Shown one piece after another: positions 34,646 to 40,419 of a DNA stretch of 40,419 nucleotides. Source of the DNA: JBAXHO01 sp037138855 (GTDB lineage: Bacteria > Patescibacteriota > Dojkabacteria > B142 > OLB20); the NCBI GenBank assembly GCA_037138855.1, contig JBAXHO010000008.1, forward strand, positions 1-40,419, read 5' to 3'. Numbering within the stretch: position 1 is the first letter of the stretch; each line of letters starts with the position of its first letter. The notes beneath the pieces are model-generated. The model was not told where the DNA came from. It searched no databases and saw only the letters and a program-made list of their open reading frames with translations. A program made the position numbers and the translations under genes.

Positions 34646-35958
34646 GGAATTAATTTTGGATTAGCTAAAATAGTAGAAACTTGTGTTTGGATACTAGTTA
34701 AAGAACTTGTAAGATCATCTCCTGTAATTGGTGTTAAAAAGGCTCTCTTCACCCGTATTCCATCACCCATATTCCAGGATTGTGCTTTACTCAAAGCTTC
34801 GACATATGATGCCAAATATGGATCACTTGTCAATTCCTGTTGCATAGAAATTCTGGGATAAATAATCCCTAGCGGACGGTTATTGGCTTTCACTTGAGTA
34901 TTCAGAGTATGAAGTTGATCAGGTAAAGTGATAAATTTAATAAAATCCCAAGCAGTACTGGCATTAAAAGAAGTTTTGGCCACACCCTGACCCCAATATG
35001 TAGCCCAATATAAACGCTGATCACCACCTAATTGTGGCACACCAGCTACTCCTACCTTCAAACCCAAACCATACTGCTGATTGTAATTTAAGATATCGAT
35101 TAATCTCCAGCTTGGAGCTATATACATTGCCAAATCACCTTCCAGAAAAGCTGCAACATCTTTCTTTTGAGTAGCATTCCAGGTCGGGGTAGTACCTTTA
35201 AGAAAATCATTATAAAAAGTAATTGCACCCACTCCATCTTTTTGTGAAGCAAAAATTGCTGAAGTCCCGCTTCCATCAGTCATGGTTACACCATTTTGCA
35301 TTAATAATAAATTGAGTACATCAAAATAAAATTCAGTATTATTAGGATCTGCTGCCGAAAATCCATAAGGAGATTTTTTAGTGATTTCCTGCGCTTGTGT
35401 TTCAAAACGGCTCCAATCATTATCAGGTGTGGTATATCCAGCTGCCTGAAGTTTATCAATATTATATATCACTGCTAAAGCATCCATATACATCGGTAAA
35501 GCTACTATTCCATTTCGCACAAAGTCCTGACTAACTACAGGATAAAAATCTGTTAAATCTGTAAGCGGAAAAACTGATTCAGGAGCGCGTGCCAAACTAG
35601 TTTCATATTTTCCTGTCCAGGTATTATGAATAGTATAAATATCTGGAATTCTCTCAGCTTCATTTGTTAATAATGCTTCATCTAAACTATTTATATAACC
35701 AGTAATATCACCATTTAAACCTTTTTGTTCATATTGGATTTCTACATTTGGATTTGCAGCTTGATAAGCATCAATCAAAGGCTGAACATTTTCTTTTGTC
35801 TCAAATAAATTCCACCATACTAAAGTAATTTTTTGATCATTACTTGGAGCTGGTGTAGGAGTAACCTGAGTATTTCCACCAGTATTACTGGATCCACAGC
35901 CAGTTAAAGGTAAAATAAATACAATGATAAAAACCAAATAAATACACTTCTTCAACAT
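34642..35958 (-). CDS. Family 1 extracellular solute-binding lipoprotein
   Basis: 438 residues with a lipoprotein signal peptide, LTGC with Cys21 as the lipidation site, then a short Gly/Ser/Thr/Pro linker. The mature part fits the SBP_bac_1 family of sugar-type ABC binding proteins: ITLVWWNLFETKENVQPLIDAY at the first strand and helix, GIVALPMYMDALAVIYNIDKL at the hinge strand, and a central AAFLEGDLAMYIAPSWRL segment. It would bind a sugar or similar ligand outside the membrane. No permease or ATPase gene is next to it; instead it is coupled to the Ig-like membrane protein. Confidence 0.88.
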   Translation of the reverse strand: MLKKCIYLVFIIVFILPLTGCGSSNTGGNTQVTPTPAPSNDQKITLVWWNLFETKENVQPLIDAYQAANPNVEIQYEQKGLNGDITGYINSLDEALLTNEAERIPDIYTIHNTWTGKYETSLARAPESVFPLTDLTDFYPVVSQDFVRNGIVALPMYMDALAVIYNIDKLQAAGYTTPDNDWSRFETQAQEITKKSPYGFSAADPNNTEFYFDVLNLLLMQNGVTMTDGSGTSAIFASQKDGVGAITFYNDFLKGTTPTWNATQKKDVAAFLEGDLAMYIAPSWRLIDILNYNQQYGLGLKVGVAGVPQLGGDQRLYWATYWGQGVAKTSFNASTAWDFIKFITLPDQLHTLNTQVKANNRPLGIIYPRISMQQELTSDPYLASYVEALSKAQSWNMGDGIRVKRAFLTPITGDDLTSSLTSIQTQVSTILANPKLIP

Positions 35959-35978
35959 ATTGACGTTATTTTTTAATG

Positions 35979-35984
35979 ATTATA
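35979..35984 (-). promoter_or_regulatory. -10 box of the solute-binding operon
   Basis: TATAAT on the minus strand, 20 nt before the ATG at 35958. The -35 is poor. Confidence 0.5.
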
Positions 35985-36044
35985 TTTTAACTGGATTTAT
36001 TAAATGATGCAAAAGGAATTGGTAACTAACACAAACTATCTTCT

Positions 36045-36073
36045 TTGACCAGATAAAAAAAAAACTATACAAT
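36045..36073 (+). promoter_or_regulatory. Promoter of the 403-aa gene
   Basis: TTGACC (36045-36050), 17-bp spacer, TACAAT (36068-36073). Leader about 19 nt to the ATG at 36099. Confidence 0.7.
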
Positions 36074-36098
36074 AATTAGTAATCATTTAATAATTTTC

Positions 36099-37310
36099 AT
36101 GGCTACTAACCTTACCAAATCCATTAGTTTTGCACGTAAAGCTCTAGTTATCTTTATTATTTTTGCTGTACTTTCTTTTGCAGTGCAATGGATTACTATT
36201 ACCATTACCAAAAAGCCTATTGTCGCCCCACCTTTCACTGTTGAAAACTCAGCATATATCGCACCAAACAATCTATTTGGAGCTTTACCAAAAGTTCCCC
36301 TACAATCATTAGAATTAGCACCCAATACAAAAGCTGCCTTTGCCATCTTGGGTAACGCGAAACTTTATCAATTTCCTTCCTCTGCGAATGTATATTCGAT
36401 TGGATCTTTTCGTGATCGCTTAGGTAATGCAGACCAGGCACGTAAAGTGGCAGAAAAACTTGGTTTTCCTTTTAATGAGACATCACAGCAAGATAGTTTA
36501 ATGGTCTGGAATAATGGTTCTCTCACTAGAACTTTAAGTTATCATAAAATTCTTCAGGAATGGGAACTCAAAGTAAATTATCAAAAAGATCCTTATACTT
36601 CAATTAATATTCCCTTAGATTTTCAAACTAATTATTTGGAATCAGGAAATTCGATTTTAGATCAACTTTTACTAAATACTGGATATTTCAAAGGTGCTAC
36701 AGCACAAGTTGATCCAATTATTATTAAACCAGATGGTACTTTACAAAGTATGCCTGATTATACTTTAGCCAGATACATGCATATTTATCAATATCGTGCA
36801 GTCCAGGCAAGTAGCTTAAAACCAAATTTCAATCCAGCTACAGTAGTCGGACCGCAATATGCTCTAAATGGAGAAGTAAGACGTAGCAATTATTTAGGAT
36901 CTAGCGCCGAATTTATTATTCAAAGTAGTGGTAAAAATCTAGCTTCTGATCTTGTCTACTTCAGATTCAAAGATTATAGCTACGAAATAGTTGGTACGTA
37001 TCCCATGCTGGACGTTAACTTAGCCTGGGAAAATATTCAAAATAATAAAGGTTATTTATATTGGCTCAAACTGCAAGATAATGATTACTTTGCACCATAT
37101 GAACAGCTTACCATTACTGAATTTCGAATTGACGTCAATAAAACAAAAATTATTTATCTGGAGCCAGAAAGTCGTGATGAAAATAATCGCTGGACATTAT
37201 ATCTCCAGCCTTTTTACTATTTTTCCGGAACTGCCTTGACAACTGATGGTAGAAAAGCAGACTTTGCTTTTTTGGTGGATGCACTTAGTCCAGCTTCCTA
37301 CAGCAACTAA
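36099..37310 (+). CDS. Signal-anchored protein of unknown function
   Basis: 403 residues: a short basic N-terminus, one membrane span about 15-36, then a large external domain rich in Tyr, Asn and beta-type sequence. No lipobox and no obvious protease cleavage site, so it is probably anchored by the N-terminal span. No catalytic motif. No family is recognised with confidence. It is divergent from the solute-binding operon (140 bp spacer with both promoters) and precedes pyrG, which has its own promoter. Confidence 0.75.
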   Translation: MATNLTKSISFARKALVIFIIFAVLSFAVQWITITITKKPIVAPPFTVENSAYIAPNNLFGALPKVPLQSLELAPNTKAAFAILGNAKLYQFPSSANVYSIGSFRDRLGNADQARKVAEKLGFPFNETSQQDSLMVWNNGSLTRTLSYHKILQEWELKVNYQKDPYTSINIPLDFQTNYLESGNSILDQLLLNTGYFKGATAQVDPIIIKPDGTLQSMPDYTLARYMHIYQYRAVQASSLKPNFNPATVVGPQYALNGEVRRSNYLGSSAEFIIQSSGKNLASDLVYFRFKDYSYEIVGTYPMLDVNLAWENIQNNKGYLYWLKLQDNDYFAPYEQLTITEFRIDVNKTKIIYLEPESRDENNRWTLYLQPFYYFSGTALTTDGRKADFAFLVDALSPASYSN

Positions 37311-37327
37311 TTTTTTGAAAATTTTGA

Positions 37328-37356
37328 TTGCAAAAATATCCCCAGTTAGGTATTCT
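37328..37356 (+). promoter_or_regulatory. Promoter of pyrG
   Basis: TTGCAA (37328-37333), 17-bp spacer, TATTCT (37351-37356). Start near 37363 gives a leader of about 135 nt, far longer than the 0-35 nt leaders predicted for other genes here. Confidence 0.7.
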
Positions 37357-37392
37357 ATTGGAAGACTCCATTTCTTCTTTTCAATTTATGAA

Positions 37393-37469
37393 TTCCTCAA
37401 ATACTGCTTAGTATATATATTTTGAGGAAACAAAATAATTCTAGGTATTTGCCTAGTTTTATTTTTTTA
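37393..37469 (+). promoter_or_regulatory. Candidate transcription attenuator in the pyrG leader
   Basis: Three competing pairings. (1) TTCCTCAAA (37393-37401) with TTTGAGGAA (37421-37429), 9 bp, enclosing TACT/AGTA. (2) CAAATAC (37398-37404) with GTATTTG (37445-37451), 7 bp. (3) Terminator: CTAGGT (37441-37446) with GCCTAG (37451-37456), one G-U pair, then TTTTATTTTTTT. Pairing 2 would break both 1 and 3, so 1 favours termination and 2 favours read-through. Confidence 0.55.
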
Positions 37470-37497
37470 TGAAAATTTAATTTAAATATTTTTTTCC

Positions 37498-39165
37498 ATG
37501 AAAAAACTCGATCCTCAAACTAGATATATATTTGTTTCCGGAGGAGTAATGAGTGCAGTAGGTAAAGGCGTTACTGCAGCATCTATCTCATTACTTTTAA
37601 AAAAGCATGGATTTACAGTTTGCCCGGTCAAATGTGAAAATAATTTAAATGTCGATTTTGGTACAATTAACCCGATTGAACATGGCGACCCTTTCCTTTG
37701 TCATGATGGATTAGAAGCAGATATTGACTTGGGAAATTACGAAAGATTTCTCGACCAAAAGGTCGGATTTGCCAACTTCATGACTATGGGGCAGCTTTAT
37801 CAAAAAGTAATCAATAATGAGCGTTCCATGAAATATGAAGGTGAAGATGTAGAACCAATTCCTCATGTAGTCGATGAAATTATTAGACGAATCAAGGAAG
37901 CAGCTCAAAATAGCCGGGCTGACTTTGTAGTCATTGAATTAGGTGGTACAGTAGGGGAGTATGAAAATAATAATGGACTATACTATGAAGCAGCACGAAT
38001 TATGGCAATGACTGAATCTGTCGTTAATGTGCATGTCACTTATGTACCTGTACCACCACATATTGGAGAACCCAAAACTAAACCGGCACAATTTGGCATC
38101 AAAGCTTTGATGTCCATGGGTATTGTCCCCAATTTTATTGTAATACGAAGTGAATTACCAACTGATTCTCATAGAAAATATAAATTTGCTCTAAAGCTTC
38201 ATATTCCAGCGGTAAATATCATTTCCTGTGAAAACTTAGACAGTGTCTACAAAGTACCAGCACATCTTCATTCTCAAAACCTAGACCATTTGATCTTACA
38301 ATACTTCGGTTTAAAAGGTAAAAAACAAATTGATCTCAGCTCTTTTAAACAGTATACAGATAAATTACAAAAGAATTTTAACAAATCTACCACCATCGCC
38401 ATTGTAGGCAAATACTTTTCAACAGGCAATTCATCATTGATAGATTCATATTATGCATTGATAGAATCAATAAGACATGCATCCATTTTTAACAATACCA
38501 ATCTCAAGCTCAAATTTATCAACTCGGATAAACAAGAAAATAGTATTTATGAAGATCTCCAAGGAGTGACAGGAATCATTGTACCGATTGGCTGGGGAAA
38601 AAGAGGAGTAGCCGGTAAAATTAAAGCAATTACTTTTGCTCGCACAAAAAAAATACCTTATCTAGGCCTCTGTTATGGGATGCAATTAGCTGCTATTGAA
38701 TTTGCCAGAAATGTAGCAAGTATCAAAGATGCTGATACAGAGGAGAATAATCCCAAAGGTAAAAATTTAATAATTCACAGCATTCCTTTTAACAAAAAAT
38801 ATCAAACAATTAAAGGAGATGGTACTTCCATGCGTCTTGGCTCCTTTGATTGCATTATCCGTCCAAATACCTTGATTGAATCAATCATCAATAAGCATCA
38901 AGCTTGGAAAAATGAATCTAAAAGAATAATTACAGAAAGACATAGACACCGTTTTGAATTCAATAATGCCTATCGTGATATTTTAGAAAAAAAAGGATTG
39001 GTAATTTCAGGTACTTCACCAGATAACTTTTTTGTAGAAAATATTGAATTACTCAAAGCTATTCATCCATTTTTCCTAGGTACACAGGGTCATCCGGAAT
39101 ATGAATCTACTCCGCAAAAACCACATCCGATTTTTATTGAGTTTATCAAAGCCACAATCACTTAA
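37498..39165 (+). CDS. pyrG: CTP synthase
   Basis: A 555-residue enzyme making CTP from UTP, ATP and glutamine in the cytoplasm. Synthetase domain: P-loop SGGVMSAVGKG (14-24), metal-binding Asp70 in HDGLEADIDLG and Glu147 in ELGGTVGE. Glutaminase domain: nucleophile Cys392 in LGLCYGMQ, with His532 and Glu534 in GHPEYESTP. The chain is divergent: the usual LDPYxNVDPG reads CENNLNVDFG, and the oxyanion-loop PGGFG reads PIGWG (364-368 region), while all catalytic residues remain. The long structured leader suggests regulation by nucleotide supply. The next gene on either side is unrelated. Confidence 0.96.
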   Translation: MKKLDPQTRYIFVSGGVMSAVGKGVTAASISLLLKKHGFTVCPVKCENNLNVDFGTINPIEHGDPFLCHDGLEADIDLGNYERFLDQKVGFANFMTMGQLYQKVINNERSMKYEGEDVEPIPHVVDEIIRRIKEAAQNSRADFVVIELGGTVGEYENNNGLYYEAARIMAMTESVVNVHVTYVPVPPHIGEPKTKPAQFGIKALMSMGIVPNFIVIRSELPTDSHRKYKFALKLHIPAVNIISCENLDSVYKVPAHLHSQNLDHLILQYFGLKGKKQIDLSSFKQYTDKLQKNFNKSTTIAIVGKYFSTGNSSLIDSYYALIESIRHASIFNNTNLKLKFINSDKQENSIYEDLQGVTGIIVPIGWGKRGVAGKIKAITFARTKKIPYLGLCYGMQLAAIEFARNVASIKDADTEENNPKGKNLIIHSIPFNKKYQTIKGDGTSMRLGSFDCIIRPNTLIESIINKHQAWKNESKRIITERHRHRFEFNNAYRDILEKKGLVISGTSPDNFFVENIELLKAIHPFFLGTQGHPEYESTPQKPHPIFIEFIKATIT

Positions 39166-39229
39166 TAATTACAGAAAATATTTCCCTACATATAAAAAGC
39201 TCAATACAAATCCTTGCGCATAATATTCG

Positions 39230-39255
39230 TGATCATTTAAAAATCCAAATGATCA
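39230..39255 (+). terminator. Hairpin downstream of pyrG
   Basis: TGATCATTT (39230-39238) pairs with AAATGATCA (39247-39255) around an 8-nt loop, 65 nt after the pyrG stop. No T-run follows, so termination is uncertain. Confidence 0.35.
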
Positions 39256-39342
39256 TAATACCTTTCGTCACAAGTTAAACCCAATATTTATATAGAATTG
39301 ATAGTGTTTAAACGTAAATAAAGCAAAAATTTAAACAGTAAC

Positions 39343-39621
39343 AATGTCTGACAAATACATTTCTAATCCCAGATAAAACAATATTTTGTAACAATCATTT
39401 TTATTAATAATATTTAACTATTGAATCAAATTTTATTACAGTACATTGTCTGACAATTTATTCAGTTAAATCAGAGAATATTCAGCAGTAAATATAAAAA
39501 CAGTTTTAAGAATTTTATAAAAATACATTGTCAGACAATTTTTTCAATATTATAAATTTAATTCACTAAAAGATTAATTATTGTTAATTAAAAAGTATTA
39601 CTTTGTACATTGTCTGACAAT
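39343..39621. repeat. Four 13-bp ATTGTCWGACAAT palindromes
   Basis: Perfect copies at 39445-39457, 39527-39539 and 39609-39621; a two-mismatch copy at 39343-39355. Centres lie 102, 82 and 82 bp apart. The three perfect copies are each preceded by TAC. The intervening sequences are not alike. Confidence 0.85.
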
Positions 39622-39913
39622 ATAATTTTTGTAGGAAAATTACTAAAATCAAAAATAAAAATATTAATTAATAATGATTTTGAAAAATTAAATATTTTAT
39701 ATTCAAAAAGCTTGTTTCAAAAAAATATTTTCCCAATAATTTCAGTAACCTATAGTAGGGTGGCACACTACTTCATAAATCAAAATATTTTCTAAAAGAA
39801 TAGTAACTATCCTATAATTAATACATTCCATCTGCTGCCTATTTAAAATATTATCTCAAACAAATTTTTAATCTGGAAATTAAAATATGCTTAATATACA
39901 TTCCAACTATTAT

Positions 39914-40093
39914 TCAATACGCATTATTCCATTGATATATTTTATTCATATCAAATATTTCTTGTGATATCAATACTGATAAATCACTTTTATAGCAAAT
40001 ATCTGCTGGGTGATTAAATTTTAAATTACTTAATATTACAAGATTTGAAAGAATAATAATTGGCTTTGATGTACTATTTTGTTCAAAATTCAT
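39914..40093 (-). CDS. Doubtful small ORF
   Basis: 59 codons from the ATG at 40093 (61 from a TTG at 40099). It lies directly after the stop of the 91-codon ORF on the same strand, which hints at an operon or at one broken gene. Composition is Ile, Asn, Leu, Ser and Lys rich, as expected from AT-rich DNA. No family is recognised. Confidence 0.25.
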   Translation of the reverse strand: MNFEQNSTSKPIIILSNLVILSNLKFNHPADICYKSDLSVLISQEIFDMNKIYQWNNAY

Positions 40094-40102
40094 TTGCAAT
40101 TA

Positions 40103-40378
40103 CTATTTTAGCTTCAATACTAATGTTTTTTTGTACACACAAAATTTACATTCTTGATATCTGAAAATATTTGATGTATTACTCTTGATATTTCCGATAT
40201 TTTTAAAAGATCTTAAAAATTCTAACAGATTTATACTTTTTGAGTACATAGTTTGCTTAATTCTTATTAATTTCTTCATGATTATTCTCGCATATTTACA
40301 TCTTATAGTAATCTTTATTTTGTCATAATATTTTTTTTGTATTACTTCTATACCTTGCCTTAACCTATAGTTAATCAC
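40103..40378 (-). CDS. Possible small basic protein
   Basis: 91 codons, Lys/Ile/Arg-rich, with a C-terminal CKFC pair. In DNA this AT-rich a stop codon is expected about every ten codons, so an open frame this long is unlikely by chance, which gives some support. Unlike other genes here in composition; possibly acquired or decaying DNA. No family is recognised. Confidence 0.35.
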   Translation of the reverse strand: MINYRLRQGIEVIQKKYYDKIKITIRCKYARIIMKKLIRIKQTMYSKSINLLEFLRSFKNIGNIKSNTSNIFRYQECKFCVYKKTLVLKLK

Positions 40379-40419
40379 TTTGTAATAAATTTTATTATGT
40401 TACGTTTAAATATTCTTTT

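Larger units (their letters stand above)
39166..39913. other. Very AT-rich region with palindrome cluster
   Basis: About 750 bp after pyrG of roughly 80 % AT, clearly richer in AT than the rest. It holds a hairpin after pyrG, a GTTTAAA/TTTAAAC inverted repeat (39306-39336), and four 13-bp palindromes. No convincing gene. Confidence 0.7.

Noticed and set aside
39343..39621. CRISPR array
   Set aside because: The repeated unit is only about 13-16 bp with gaps of about 66-90 bp of dissimilar, very AT-rich DNA, and no cas gene is near.
39610..39795. 61-codon plus-strand ORF starting with TTG
   Set aside because: Its start codon is part of a palindrome copy, composition follows the AT-rich background, and frames of this length are expected by chance here. 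The other copies give similar but very short M/L-S-D-N/K frames, explained by the palindrome sequence itself.
39166..39913. Replication origin
   Set aside because: No DnaA-box cluster or dnaA/dnaN gene was seen; the AT-rich DNA and palindromes alone are not enough. Kept only as one possibility for the palindrome cluster.
1..40419. Alternative genetic code with UGA as glycine
   Set aside because: TGA ends several full-length genes at family-typical positions, including two ATGA overlaps of ABC transporter genes.

Overview
The window looks like chromosomal DNA of a small-genome bacterium of the Candidate Phyla Radiation (Patescibacteria), perhaps a Microgenomates-like lineage. This placement is inference. 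It rests on the low GC content, many long proteins without recognisable homologues, a VirB6-like membrane protein beside giant orphan proteins, putative-Ig-repeat surface proteins, and near absence of Shine-Dalgarno sequences. TGA serves as a normal stop (several genes end in TGA, two of them in ATGA overlaps), so the lineages that recode UGA are unlikely. No tRNA, rRNA, CRISPR array or transposase was seen.

Layout. 1-6181: Smr-domain protein, a membrane-anchored HExxH protein, an orphan 334-aa protein, two small paralogues, and a winged-helix regulator with a degenerate ATPase-like body. 6185-8476 (minus): three-gene operon of unknown function. 8882-9787 (minus): kinase-fold protein, divergent from a NatAB-type ABC transporter (9952-12065). 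12227-16011: heterodimeric ABC exporter with one degenerate ATP site. 16034-17638 (minus): PduO-type cobalamin adenosyltransferase and Obg GTPase. 17873-19162 (minus): low-complexity tail-anchored protein. 19400-32839 (plus): the most unusual block, with a 1698-aa protein carrying HEIMH, a small helical protein, a VirB6-like protein, two soluble proteins, and a 1377-aa protein joining five putative-Ig repeats to glycine-zipper membrane segments. 33032-35958 (minus): solute-binding lipoprotein plus an Ig-like membrane protein. 36099-37310: signal-anchored protein. 37498-39165: divergent CTP synthase behind a leader that can fold as an attenuator. 39166-40419: very AT-rich region with four copies of a 13-bp palindrome and two weak minus-strand ORFs.

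How it fits together. The 17.8-36 kb part reads as a cell-envelope or secretion locus: a polytopic VirB6-like channel candidate, giant partner or substrate proteins, Ig-like surface proteins and a solute-binding lipoprotein. No VirB4/VirD4 ATPase lies in the window, so a working secretion machine would need genes elsewhere.

At DNA level, most spacers downstream of genes are built from tandem 7-bp units (TACNNGN, NAATTTG, CTTNTAA, GAGATTG families), and a 25-bp repeat recurs in three spacers. Promoters follow a TTGCAA/TTGCAT-17 bp-TATAAT pattern with very short leaders; two genes look leaderless.
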